Positions 12,525 to 23,399 are shown, counted from the first letter of the stretch. The stretch: 64,000 nt of DNA from Gonatopus flavifemur (GCA_018340375.1 JAFFJZ010000001.1:58644001-58708000); one strand, 5' to 3'. Numbers and translations: made by a program. Notes: generated by a model not told the origin, from the sequence alone.

Positions 12525-12710
12525 TGGCCTGCTATGGCGGAACGGATAACGCGCAGACTTCCAATCACGATGGTTCGTCACGCGTAAGGGTTCGGTCCCT
12601 GACTACCAGTACCCTTTTTCCACAGCGGTAGCGTCGTGCAAGGGAGAATCACGGTTGATGCTTTAGCTAAAGTCACTCCGGGAACAAATTCGATGAAATA
12701 AAAAAAGATA
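12525..12710 (+). mobile_element. tRNA-derived SINE (tRNA-Arg-like head)
   Basis: The head carries an internal RNA polymerase III A-box-like stretch TGGCGGAACGGATAACGCG, an anticodon-arm-like CAGACTTCCAATC and a B box GGTTCGGTCCC, in tRNA order. The variable region is longer than in a functional tRNA, the acceptor arms do not pair cleanly, and a body with an A-rich tail (AATAAAAAAAGATAA) follows. I therefore read it as a SINE and not a tRNA gene. It lies in the 11451-13063 element. Confidence 0.6.
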
Positions 12711-13094
12711 ACGGTCGATGAATCACAGAGAATTTCTCAGGAAAGGGCAGAGAATGATTTTTATAGTTACAAATATAAAAACATAATATAGACAACTATT
12801 TTTCCTCAGTGAAAATGAGAATCAAATATGGTGAGTTCGAAGAATCAAATTTTGTTGGTACAACTTTGAAGAGTTGATTAAATTTATATAGTTGTGGTAA
12901 CTATACAGATACAGTTGAATATTCACTTTGCTCAATTATTTTCCAAAGTCTGAATGGAAATATATTTTTAGTTAACGCAATTGTAATAATATATTTGATG
13001 TCGTATTTCACTAAAAAATTCTAGTGAATTTTTGATTGTGGCAACTGAAAACTTTTCTCAGTGTAATACATTTTTACGGAAATACTCAGTTTTA

Positions 13095-13325
13095 CAGTGC
13101 TACAGCAGCAACAATTTAGCTACAGCAGCGGAGTGGCTAGCACAGACACGGACAGCCATTAAATCAGCTCCTGCAACTAAATTTTAGTTATGACAGCAAA
13201 AAAAATTGCCTTCGAAGCTGATTTATTTGCTGTAACAGCTAAAATTTAGCTGCAGGAGCTAATTTACTGGCTGTCCGTGTCCATGCTAGCCCCTTCGCTG
13301 CTGCAGCTAAATTATTTTTCCCGTG
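13095..13325. mobile_element. AGCTAAATT-word MITE, copy 1
   Basis: The palindromic body is made of GCAGCTAAATT/AATTTAGCTGC words. The right end AAATTATTTTTCCCGTG is followed by TA (13326-13327). The left end is eroded but follows TA at 13093-13094. Inner arms pair GACACGGACAGCCATTAAAT with ACTGGCTGTCCGTGTC. The copy at 21879-22103 has the same blocks in the same order. Non-coding. Confidence 0.75.
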
Positions 13326-13507
13326 TATGATTTCCCCTTTTCAGAATTATTATACTGCAACTGTTCTCTGCCAAAAACCTAACATTGATTCAACCTTGTT
13401 ACGAGGTCAAATTGCTATACTGTACTAAGATTTTTCGACTGAAAATAGTTCCAACTCATTTTCTTTGTCAATTTCCTTCGATTAAACAAAAAACTACGTT
13501 TTAGTAA

Positions 13508-13818
13508 CCTGCTGAAAATGGCAGGCAGAAACGGACAGAAAATTGTTGTCAGACTTTGAACGGTTTCTTTCCCAGGTAATCTAGGCAAAAACTGACGAAT
13601 TTTCTACCCGATTTGGTCCGAAATTACCAAATCGGAATATCCTGTCAAAAACTGACGGAAATTTCCCTGTCAGGTTTTGATAGGATGTTACAACTCAGTG
13701 ATTCCAGACCAAATCGGGTAGAAAGTTTGTCACTTTTTGCCTGGATTACCTGGGAAAGAAACCGTTCCAAGGCTGATAGCAATTTTCTGTCCAGTTCCGT
13801 CTGGCATTTTTAGCAGGG
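13508..13818. repeat. Palindromic element, CAGGTT-word family, copy 2
   Basis: Left CCTGCTGAAAATGGCAGGCA faces right TCTGGCATTTTTAGCAGG. Internal blocks match the copy at 1857-2222, including ACAGAAAATTGTTGTCAG, GATTTGGTCCG and CAGTGATTCCAGACCAAATC. The element is about 310 bp. An embedded 66-codon frame resembles the frame in copy 1 only because the DNA is repeated. Confidence 0.75.
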
Positions 13819-13959
13819 TAGTGTGCTGGAGAATACAGCTGACCAAATCAATTTCCCGGCCTCTCAAACATTCTTCTTCACTTGGAATGCACAAATATTG
13901 CTCCTCGAATAACATCGCTTCTTGCACTTTCTTAGAGATTGTATTCACCCCATCGATTC

Positions 13960-14330
13960 CAAAAAGACTAATTTTTTTGGTTTACTTTCGGTTATTTTTT
14001 GATTTGATAAGAATTTGGTTAGGAAATGGTTACCCAGATGGTTTTTATCATATAAAATGACCTATTTTTGACCGAAAACTAACGGATGCTTTGAACAAAT
14101 CTGGCACCAAAAGGTCAACAAAAAATGTGGTCCGTTTTTGGAATCTTTTTGAGGTAAAAACCCAGAAAATCACCACCAACTAACCAAAAAATTTAGATTG
14201 GTCGAATCTTTGTTGGATTTTGGTCGATTTTTGTTGGAAAAAATGTCCTAAACGACCAACAAGTTACCAAAACCAAGATTTTTCACCAAAGTGTGACCGA
14301 CATTTTTGGTTGCTTGTCTGTTCACCCAGT
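13960..14330. repeat. ACCAAAA-word repeat
   Basis: ACCAAAA and TTTTGGT words recur many times in both orientations: TTTTTTTGGTTTAC, GGCACCAAAAGGTC, AACCAAAAAATTT, GTTACCAAAACCAAG and CATTTTTGGTTGC. No clean termini or target duplication. It probably belongs to the same structural class as the other word-iterated palindromes. Confidence 0.4.
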
Positions 14331-17300
14331 TCCACTAAGGCATAGCATTATCGACAACATCAACTCATTATAAAGTTGAAAAATAACGCTTCAAACCAAC
14401 CATACAGAGGGAAAAATTTCAAATTCAAACTGGTAGTATAATTGTCTAAATATAGGGAACTCTTCGTCCTTGTCAGGGGTAAAAATATCATTGAAGAATA
14501 AACCAACATTTCAAAACTTCCTCCCTATGAAGCCACGATAATTCATCCAATCTTCAATAAAATTAATTGATAACTCTCATCCTCATCGTTTTGTTCCAGA
14601 TTCATTCTCATCAATCTTATCATTGTCATTCGATGAAACATGTTAGCACAGACTATTTGAATTCTCCCTTCGAATCAAACATTGAAAAATATTGCAACTG
14701 ATGTGGCTCGTATGGTACCGCAGCTCACATCCCAAATTAAAAGGGCGTATTCAAAACTAAAACCACGAACATTTGTCATCATACGAATTGTAATACAAAA
14801 TGTAATCTGAGGTTGATTTTCGAGATACGAGCGGCTGAAGTTGACTAATTACGGCCACGTTCCTCGAGGTAAACATTAGTCCTTGTAAAGCAATGGGATC
14901 GCTCGAATACTTTCGAATACAAATGTTTCGGTAAGCAAATGTGTAATTTCATCAATAATAACAGGTTTTTATCAGCTTGATATGATATTACATGATTTGA
15001 TTGGCCGTAAGATCGATTAATTCTCTACAATTTCAAAAATCATCATTGAAATGGACTTTTTGCAAATTCAACTCATGCTGTAATGTGATATTTTATATGG
15101 AATCAGATTAAGCTCGAAGGCTTTTTATTTTAAATACTGGTTAGCGTTATCTGAATCAGCTTTGTCCAATTTTTCCTGTTGAAATTTCAATGAGTGACTT
15201 TGTAGTTTCATATTTTCACTATTTATCACCTGTTTTCAGACTTTGATCAGACTTCATTCAACAAAATATCATTAACAGGTTGATTCAGTAGTTTACAAAT
15301 GTCGAACAAAGATAGCCAAAAGCAAGTAATTCGAATTTGCAGAGTAAATAGAATTTGTTTATCGTGTTTTCAAGCTGATCCTTACCTTTTTCACAAAAGT
15401 GCGTTTGATCCGAGTAATTTCATATTTCATCTTTCCTTCAATCTCATGGCATCATCATCCACGCCATCGTACCATCGCGTTATAATCACTAGTTTCAAAT
15501 ATCACTTTGTATGAATTGAAATTTTCGTCTTCGACGTTACTATTAGCATTAAGTATAGCCTTTAAGTAACTCGCATAAGAAAAATGATGGAGTGTAAAAT
15601 CATATTTGATAACACAAAAGATGTGCGAAGACCGTTCTCCATGCCTAGCAGGACCATGAAAATCTGTAAGCCTTAAGTATGAGTTATAATATGGTCTTTT
15701 AGATCTGTGTACACTAAGTGGAAGTATTTATCGAGATAGTACCATAATCAGCGGTCACAGACTCTCATACATTTTATATGAAAAATACATGAGCTTATGC
15801 TTCCTCGTACGATAAATGAAAATATACACATTCAACATGTGCTTGAAGGATCTCGAATTTACAGATAATCAGCCATCTTTACATTTATTATATTACCTAC
15901 ATGTTATATACTTTACATTCTTTCATGGATATCTTCGAAAGATATGTGAAAAATTTAACGTTATTTTATGGTAGGTAGTAGATTTGATACTCAAAAAACG
16001 TCACTTCAATCAGTTTTCAACTTTCAAATCTTTGATTCAATATTCATAAAGGTATGATTTCCATAACTGTGTCAACTAAAATTTTCCATTCCCAGCATTC
16101 TCAAATCAACATATTCGCTCCATCATTTATAGAATATCTTTCAATTAATGCAACACAGTCGATATTACATTAGAACTCGAAATCACAGGAATATTTCAAT
16201 GCACCGAAGCAAAACCGATAACGCGTCATTAAAGAAACATCCAGTGGAGGAATTTTTACAAAACACCGATATTGCACTTTGGAATAAATAGAGATAACAA
16301 GTAGCGTTCGTGTCTGACTACCTTAGAAGCATCGAAGTAATTGCCGGAATGACATAAAATACCGAAGTGATATCGTACTTTACCGTCCACCTGCCTCGTG
16401 CAGCATTCGGTTGAAGATTTCTATGTGTATTCTCGTACACGAATATGTCTTAAGTACTATTAAAACGACACGAACATCGAAAGCGATAATCGAGCCTATC
16501 GATTTTGCGACGTGCTTTCAATTCCATGCTTTTCCACGCCCACGTGCCAATTCTCCGCCGACATCGATATCTTGAACTCACGAGAGAAAGAGAGAATGTC
16601 CGGGGTGTATATCGCGGTGATCTTTCAAACGAAGATTATCTGACTCTCCTCGTCAACTATCCCAACGATAACAATTATGAAGTACTTTGTATCAAATGAA
16701 TATAATATTTACACAACGAGAAAAGAGAAATTCGTAGAGAACAAATGGAAAGTATACGTCAAACGCGCAATAGTTTCAAGAAACTTACGTCTCTTGTTAC
16801 CGTTTACACGGTGTTTAGTCTGCCGTATGCGGTCAGCCATCCATCGTGACAACAATGATATAATGTTTTTCACGGTTATTAAACACGTTCAAAGAGTTTT
16901 GTTCCATGATGCTGGCTCGTTACTCTTGTTACGCGTTCGTATTGACAAAATGTTTTCGAATGTGAAATCGACTTGGTCGATAACGTGAAGTGAAAACAAT
17001 ATGAAATATTACAATTAAGGTGGGTGAGGTGAATAAATTTACTATTCCTATTCGCTGAACATAATCTGAGAATCGAAATCGAAGCATCAATTTTCTAGGG
17101 AGTTGTAAGCACTTCAAGTCGGGTAGGATGTAAACCGATACATTGATATCAATGCGACGTGCCGATAAAAGAATTATATTCGATAGTTGTGATGCATGAA
17201 ATTAATTGCATCTGCCTTAGAGTTAGAATATGGAGATTGATTTTGTTATAAAAAGTTCATTTTGCTGAAAAGCACTATCGATAAAAAAAAACAATAAAAG

Positions 17301-19540
17301 ACGATACGTCATTCGTATTATTATGTATTTCTCAATCAATCCTCCAAGTATTATTAATATTAAGTATTAATATTTATGATTCGATTAATGAATATAATAA
17401 AAATTGTTCATATCAGCTGGCATTTGTGATATAAATTTTCCACTCTCCCGCTGTGTCCCACATGAAGAGTCTCTATACCAAAAAAAACGTACCCATATGA
17501 ATTATGCACGGTTCATAGCCAACGATATTCAGTTGAGTATAATTCATACATAAACAATGCAGAGCCTTCCACCTGGGGGCATACACACTTTCACATCTCA
17601 TATAAAAGTACCATCCTATTCTCTATTCATTCTTAAATACGACTTAAAAACGTGCGCTGTACCCTTCTTCGGTGAAAGTGTTACAGAAACGTCGAAGAAA
17701 CGTGATAAATAATTTCATCCTTTTGAAAATTAGCATAACGCAAGTACATTTACCATGAAGACCTGATTTCAATTCCTCTATGGCTCAATATTCAAATGTA
17801 TGCAAGGAAATGCATACAACTGAGGCTCTCCGATTCTTCGTGGCTAATGTCGATTTCGTATTATCCATTGCATAAGCGCTTCCTATTCATTGATTTTATT
17901 TACTAGAAACTCAATGCACAAAAATTCCAAGCTTAAATGTCGTATCTTGGCGTTTCGTAATTCCTCGAAGACACATTATATTCTGAAAGGATCTATCCTC
18001 GATGCCTCGTTGTTACATTTTTCTCACTCTCTTGAGAACTGAATAAAAGAATCGAATCGAAGCAGTATCGTTGTACATACGATTCAACGAACAATAGATC
18101 TGGATTACTCAATCATTGTCATCATGTCGTGGTATTCGTATTGACTAACGTACGACACATCTATCCACTATCTATCAATACTGAGTATTCTCCATAGTGT
18201 GTTGATATAAAATTAGAAATAAATTTTCAGGAAAATTGTGCAGATTTATACATTGATGGACTAAATCTTTGTACCATAATAATTTCTCTTAGAAGATAAA
18301 CATCAAAAAAAGCAAAACAATTCCAATTTTATTCATCATTATTCGAACCAAATAATAATTCAAGTGAAAGGATTCAATAAAGATTATATACAATTTTTAT
18401 ATGTTGCATTTGAAAATTTGATGTGAACTTCCTTATGTGCGTAAAATTGACTGTGATTTCATCTCGTAGGTATTGAGCGTCGAATAAGAGCGTAAAACAA
18501 ATATCAGCACTATCGGCTTCGAGAAGCGATTTCATGCATTCAAATAAACCATTCTATCAGATCAATTTTAATATCTAATGACTGATCGATATCCAATCAA
18601 CGTATGCAGCAGCACAAACTACGTATCGAACCAAGCATTTCAGCAGAATGATTGGTCGGACTGCATTCAACCTAGCCACAAAGTTGAGAGCATTATTTGT
18701 TTTCTCATTGTAATATAATGATTTATTCTCAAGAAATATTACATCACATAATATCACTGTTCATAAAAATTCCCTCATAGTTGCAAGTTTTTTGCATACT
18801 GCTTTTTATTCTTGCTTTTTTTATCTCCCATGGGAATAAAACATCCGATAAATAAGGATTACAACTACTTATTTTCATCGTAGTAATGTTATCGAACAGT
18901 TAGGATGGTGGGTTTTAGTTGAAGAATTACAGGCAAGTAAACAGGTTCTGGTATTTTCTTCGGGTCTTATATAAATTCACACTTCTACTCAAATGTCTGC
19001 GAGTCCAAAGATTCATTAATTTTTAACATTATTTTTCAAATCATTTTTCTGTTGGATTTGCAGGATGTTACAAAGTATAATCGAGGAAGGATCGTATCAT
19101 TTTGTTTGTTTATTGATTATCCTTTCGTTGTGAATTGAATGTAAGAATCAAGAAACATATATCTTCCATATGTGAATATCGGATTTATATTCGTTCTTAT
19201 GCATGCGCAGGGAATGCAGAATTCATTGAATGTATTGAATAGGGTCGAATATATTTATTGATGATAAACACAATTATGAGTGAAAAATATGTATTTGAGA
19301 ATGCTGAGATGACAATATTTAATTGAGAATATGAAACTTCACTACGCGATTTGAATTATTATAGTTAATTTTCAATTATATTTGGATGGTGCGTACTAGA
19401 GAATCAACTCCAGTTAAAATGTTTTAAAACGAACAAGATATCAATAATGCGGTACTGTTGTATTTGATTGAATATTGGCAATCTAAGTTTCCCACGTTAT
19501 TTTGTATCTGTAATACATTTATCAAATCAATCCACGTGTA
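14331..19540. other. Long single-copy AT-rich stretch
   Basis: About 5 kb without recognisable elements, coding motifs or clear splice sites in a readable frame. Around 16380-16640 the sequence is somewhat more CpG-rich. Short frames (for example 16505-16988 on the plus strand) show no family motif. It could be intergenic or intronic. I see nothing else in it. Confidence 0.4.
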
Positions 19541-19622
19541 ACTTGGAAATTTATATACTATTTATATATGAATCAATATAGTTTATATATAAATTATATA
19601 TAATTTTGAAAATTTTGCCACT
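19541..19622. repeat. AT-rich mini-hairpin family, copy 1
   Basis: The right arm ATATATAATTTTGAAAATTT is the inverse of the common left end AAATTTTCAAAATTATATAT seen in the copies at 24326, 46655 and 47061. The left arm is more diverged. About 80 bp, made of ATATATAAATTATATA words. It stands directly before the 19640-22794 nest. Confidence 0.5.
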
Positions 19623-19864
19623 AGGAAAGTCGAACTTAAGGTAGTTCTCCGGGAGAATTCAGGATCAAATTAGAAAAATTATTGTCAAGCAAAGCACCAA
19701 GGTCGAAGGAATTCGATAATCATATTCGTTGCGGCTTATATTCTTATTTATGACAAAAAAAGAACCAACTCGAAGTATAAATAAATAACCCGTGTAACAA
19801 CAACGCGAAATTTGACATGGTTTTTTTCTTAAAAAATTTTTATTTTTGATCCGTTCATGACTTA

Positions 19865-21155
19865 CAGGTTGGTTGAAAAGTTCCTGCGCTCACCAAGAGA
19901 TAGCACTGCTAGCTCAAAACTTGTTTTTTCTCAAGTTGGTATATCTGTCCTGAGAACACATGCAAAGTTACAAGTCATTCTGTCAATTCATTCTTTGTTT
20001 ACAAGCCATTTGAAGTTGACGTGTCATTGATTTTTCTTAATATGGGAAAAATGGAATATCGTGCAGTCATTAGATTCTTTGTTTCGAAGGGTTTAAAAGC
20101 AAAGGAAATTTATGAACAATTGTTAGAAGTGTATAAGGAGTCCTCACCTTCAAAACGCACCGTTGAATTTTGGGCTGGTGAATTTAAACGTGGTCGTACT
20201 AGCCTTGAAGACGATCCACGCGAAGGACGACCAAAAACTGCAACCACAGCAGAAATCATTGAGCATGTACATAATATGGTTAGTGAAGATCCAAGTTTGA
20301 CTAAGCGTGAAATTGCTAATGCCATAGGCATCTCAGACGAACGAGTACTCCATATTTTAGATGAAGAATTACGTATGAAAAAACTGTTTGAAAAGTTAGT
20401 GCCGCACACGTTAACAATTCACCAAAAACTGGATCGAAAACAAATTTCTCAGCGTAATTTGGAGCGTTTTAAGCAGAATAAAACCGACTTCTTGCGTCGT
20501 TTTATAACTATGGATGAGACTTGGATCTACCACTATGATCCTAAATTGAAACAAGAACGTTTACAGTGGACTGAAGCTGGTTGTTCAGCTCCAAAGCAGG
20601 TGAAGTCACAACGATCAGCAAAGAAGGTTATGGCATCAGTTTTTTGGGATGCAAAAGGAATTTTGTTCATTGATTATCTTCAGAAAGGTGAAACAATCAA
20701 CTCCGAATATTACTGCAGCCTTTTGGATCAGCTGGATGAAAAAATTCGTGAGAAAAGACCTGGTTTAAAGAAGAACAAAATCATTTTTCATCAAGATAAT
20801 GCACCTGCTCACAAAAGTGTTTTGACGATGGCTAAATTCAAAGAACTCAAGTACGAATTGCTTGAACATCCACCGTATTCGCCAGATTTGGCTCCTAGCG
20901 ACTACTATCTCTTCAGAAATCTCAAACAATTCCCTCGTGGAAAGCATTTTTCGTCGAATGAAGAGGCCATAGCAGCCGTAGACGGTTATTTTGCAGAGCT
21001 TCCGGAAAACCATTATAAGGATGGGATAAAATTATTGGAAGATCATTGGAACAAGTGTATTGAGCTTCTAGGAGATTATATTGAATAAAAAAATATATTT
21101 CGTAACAAAAGCAGTATTCTTTCATTTCGAGCGCAGAAACTTTTCAACCAACCTG
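19865..21155 (+). mobile_element. Full-length mariner transposon
   Basis: Inverted terminal repeats of 27 bp start CAGGTTGGTTGAAAAGTT and differ at one position between the two ends. They are flanked by a TA duplication (19863-19864 and 21156-21157). The length, about 1.29 kb, is standard for mariner. It contains one uninterrupted transposase gene. Because both flanks are arms of the same palindrome, the empty site can be read directly from the opposite arm (CATGACTTATGAGGG against the inverse of CCCTCATAAGTCATG). That confirms the insertion and the single TA. The intact frame and well-matched ends suggest a recent arrival. Confidence 0.97.
20042..21088 (+). CDS. Mariner transposase (DD34D)
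   Basis: This enzyme would cut and re-insert the mariner element at TA sites in the nucleus by a DDE/D mechanism. The longest frame opens at 20021. I prefer the ATG at 20042 (348 residues) or 20051 (345), which matches the family length and starts near MEYRAVIRFF. Numbering from 20021, residues about 11-125 form the two helix-turn-helix DNA-binding segments (EFKRGRTSLEDDPREGRP links them). LVPHTL at 127-131 corresponds to the family's WVPHEL motif. The catalytic triad is D165 (TMDETW), D259 (FHQDN) and D294 (YSPDLAPSD), with 34 residues between the last two. No stop or frameshift interrupts the frame, and all catalytic positions are present. AATAAA overlaps the stop codon (21084-21089). The protein is closest in feel to irritans-type mariners, but the subfamily is not settled. 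Whether it is active cannot be judged from sequence alone. Confidence 0.96.
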   Translation: MGKMEYRAVIRFFVSKGLKAKEIYEQLLEVYKESSPSKRTVEFWAGEFKRGRTSLEDDPREGRPKTATTAEIIEHVHNMVSEDPSLTKREIANAIGISDERVLHILDEELRMKKLFEKLVPHTLTIHQKLDRKQISQRNLERFKQNKTDFLRRFITMDETWIYHYDPKLKQERLQWTEAGCSAPKQVKSQRSAKKVMASVFWDAKGILFIDYLQKGETINSEYYCSLLDQLDEKIREKRPGLKKNKIIFHQDNAPAHKSVLTMAKFKELKYELLEHPPYSPDLAPSDYYLFRNLKQFPRGKHFSSNEEAIAAVDGYFAELPENHYKDGIKLLEDHWNKCIELLGDYIE

Positions 21156-21878
21156 TATGAGGGCTCATTTTGTTCCTTGTGGGATTTGAAAAACCTTTAC
21201 CATGGGGATTTTTTTATATGAGTCATCATGACATTGTCACACGATTTTGTTTATTAATAGTGAAATACGTTCCCATGAACAAAAGCGTGTGACAATGTCA
21301 TGATGACTCATATAAAAAAATCCCCATGGTAAAGGTTTTTTAAATCCCACAAGGAACAAAATGAGCCCTCATAAGTCATGAACGGATCAAAAATAAAAAT
21401 TTTTTAAGAAAAAAACCATGTCAAATTTCGCGTTGTTGTTACACGGGTTGTTTATTTATACTCCGAGTTGGTTCTGTTTTTGTTATAAATAAGAATATAA
21501 GCCCCAACGAATATGATCATCGAATTCCTTCGACATTGGTGCTCTGCTTGACAATAATTTTTGTAATTTGATCCTGAATTTTCCCGGAGAACTACCTTAA
21601 GGGGTAATATCACCTTTTGTCCACAAAATTTTTTGCCATTTTCTAAGACTTACCACAAACGATGGAAACATTTTTGAAACATGAGGTTTTGTGCATATGA
21701 AAGTACTAGTTTTTGAGTAGCAGGAACACATTTTATCATATTTTTACAATACAAAATGGCGGCATATCAGCACATTCAAAATAAGTTTGTTAATTTACAT
21801 GGGCGTACCGCTGCAGATCGCAATTATGAATCTAGGACTAAAAACTGGAAAGTTTCTCAAAATATAGTCCAAAATCTA

Positions 21879-22103
21879 CACGGAAAAAATAATTTAGTTG
21901 CAGCAGCTAAATGGCCAGCATAGACACGGACAGCCATTCAATTAGCTCCCGCAGCTAAATTTTAGCTACCACCGCAAATGAATTAGCTACAAATGCAAAT
22001 TTTTTTGCTATAACAACTAAAATTTAGCTACAGGAGCTAATTTGATGGCTGTCCATGTCCGTGCTGGCCACTTAGGTGCTGCAGCTAAATTATTCTTTCC
22101 GTG
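21879..22103. mobile_element. AGCTAAATT-word MITE, copy 2
   Basis: CACGGAAAAAATAATTTAG at the left faces CTAAATTATTCTTTCCGTG at the right, flanked by TA (21877-21878, 22104-22105). The 225 bp body consists of GCAGCTAAATTTTAGCT words plus the paired block GACACGGACAGCCAT / TGGCTGTCCATGTCC. It is the same family as 13095-13325 and better preserved at the left end. It lies inside the second TTAA palindrome. Confidence 0.88.
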
Positions 22104-22533
22104 TAGCGAAAATCGCGTAGGATTTTCCCGAAAAACTGATTTTAGAGAAAATGGCATTGATTCGAATTATTTTTTCGATTTTTCCTCTGTTAAACCGATC
22201 GAAAATCCCTCATAAAATCTGTCGTATTCAATTTGCCGAAAAAATCCTACGATGTTCGCTAGATTTTGGATGATATTTTGAGAAACTTTTTGATTTTTTG
22301 TTCTACATTCATAATTGTGACCTGTAGCGGTACGCCCATGTAAATTAACAGACTTATTTTGAATGTGCTGATATTCCGCCATTTTTCATTGTAAAAATAT
22401 GATGAAATGTGTTTCTGGTACTAGAAAACAAGTGCTTTCATATGCACCAAACCCCATAATTCAGAAATGTTTCTACCGTTTGTGGTGAGTTATAGAAAAT
22501 GGCAAAAAATTTCATGGACGCAAAGTGATATTA

Positions 22534-22788
22534 CACTGAGAGAAATAATTACTAATACCAAGAAAACATATTCTTGAATATTTTTAAGAATACATATTCT
22601 TGATTACAGCTGATATGTTGCAAGCTCAAGTGAAATTCCCTTGGATCAAGAAAATATCTCCTCAATTCAAGAAATACATCCTTAGTTCTGAGAAAATTTT
22701 CTTGTATCAAGAGTACAGATTTTTTAAGAAATGGATTTCTTGAAACATCACAATATGTTATTGGTGATAGTAATTTTTTCTCTCAGTG
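22534..22788. mobile_element. MITE, CACTGAGAGAAA ends
   Basis: CACTGAGAGAAATAATTACT faces AGTAATTTTTTCTCTCAGTG, flanked by TA (22532-22533, 22789-22790). The interior repeats TTCTTGAATA/AAGAATACATATTCTTG words. It splits the right terminal repeat of the second TTAA palindrome. Deleting it with one TA restores GTGATATTACCCCTTAA, the exact inverse of that element's left end. This confirms both structures. Confidence 0.9.
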
Positions 22789-22798
22789 TACCCCTTAA

Positions 22799-23397
22799 CG
22801 GATTGCAAATAGAGTATTATAGAGTACGAAGATATTTATCAAAAGTAAAACGTGCGATGGAAAGAAAAATATACACAATAATCATCATGAATGAAGAATG
22901 GATGAAATCCATATTTTTCTTCATTTTTTCACAAGAATAACCAATGATTATACTGTTAATAGTTGACAGTTGCAATTTTTTTCCTCGTTTTTGAAGTTAT
23001 TTCATATCTTCAAACTTTGAATCGCCATGCCAAAAGAATTCTATTTGTAAAGCCAGAATCAATGCATCCAAATGAACAAAATCATGAAGTTGTTGAAGTT
23101 ATATAGAATAATCAGTGGACAGTTTTTGGAAAAGTTTCAGTAAAAATCCCACACCTTCGAAAAATAGATGTCAACGTTGACACTTTCAACTTGTCACGAT
23201 TGTTCGAAAACTTTGAAAATCGAGGAGAATTTTATTATTACTGGGTATCATAATACATATAAAAAACAAAAAACCACGTACCATCCATCCTACGCCAGGT
23301 TACCATTACCCTTTGAATCAATATTAGATCTTATCACGAGAATAAGTATTATTTTATTTGCCATTGAGGAGTGGATAAATAATTAAAGCCCTTTTCG
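22799..23397. other. Unassigned AT-rich spacer
   Basis: No supported gene or repeat. The plus-strand frames (for example 23168-23386) lack motifs. Confidence 0.4.
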
Positions 23398-23399
23398 GT

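Larger units (their letters stand above)
11451..13063. mobile_element. 1.6 kb TA-flanked element, outermost of a triple nest
   Basis: The ends CACTGAGAAAACTGAATAGT and (inverse) CACTGAGAAAAGTTTTCAGT face each other. They are flanked by TA at 11449-11450 and 13064-13065. AACTAAAAAT/ATTTTTAGTTG words recur in the arms. The interior holds a second element (11739-12222), which holds a third (11847-12081), and a tRNA-derived SINE (12525-12710). No transposase reading frame remains, so it is non-autonomous. Confidence 0.7.
19640..21596. mobile_element. Near-perfect palindromic TTAA element carrying a mariner
   Basis: GGTAGTTCTCCGGGAGAATT at the left faces AATTTTCCCGGAGAACTACC at the right, with TTAA outside both ends (19636-19639 and 21597-21600). 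If the mariner (19865-21155) is removed, the element is about 0.67 kb and nearly its whole length is two inverted arms of about 330 bp. The arms differ at only roughly one base in twenty by eye, with the centre near 21260. TTAA flanks are characteristic of piggyBac-type insertion. The ends do not start with the CCC usual in that group, so assignment to piggyBac is inference. A transcript through it would fold into a long double strand. No coding capacity of its own. Confidence 0.85.
21601..22794. mobile_element. Second palindromic TTAA element with two nested MITEs
   Basis: The left end GGGGTAATATCACCTTTTGT faces the right end GTGATATTA...CCCC, which is split by a MITE. TTAA stands on both sides (21597-21600 and 22795-22798). 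The left TTAA is shared with the preceding palindrome. The arms remain recognisable inverted copies over several hundred bases: TTTTTGCCATTTTCTA near 21632 with its inverse near 22495, and GTTAATTTACATGGGCGTACCGC with its inverse near 22330-22352. Identity is clearly lower than in the neighbouring palindrome, so it is older. It is interrupted by MITEs at 21879-22103 and 22534-22788. The minus-strand frame at 22167-22382 is a shadow of the arm. Confidence 0.8.

Noticed and set aside
12533..12607. Functional tRNA gene
   Set aside because: The A and B boxes are present, but the variable region is too long, the acceptor stem does not pair, and an A-rich SINE-type tail follows.
20110..21125. Minus-strand frames across the mariner
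   Set aside because: They are shadows of the transposase gene on the other strand.
22167..22382. 71-codon minus-strand frame in the second TTAA palindrome
   Set aside because: It follows the arm sequence of a non-coding palindrome, and the other arm gives a broken version of the same words.
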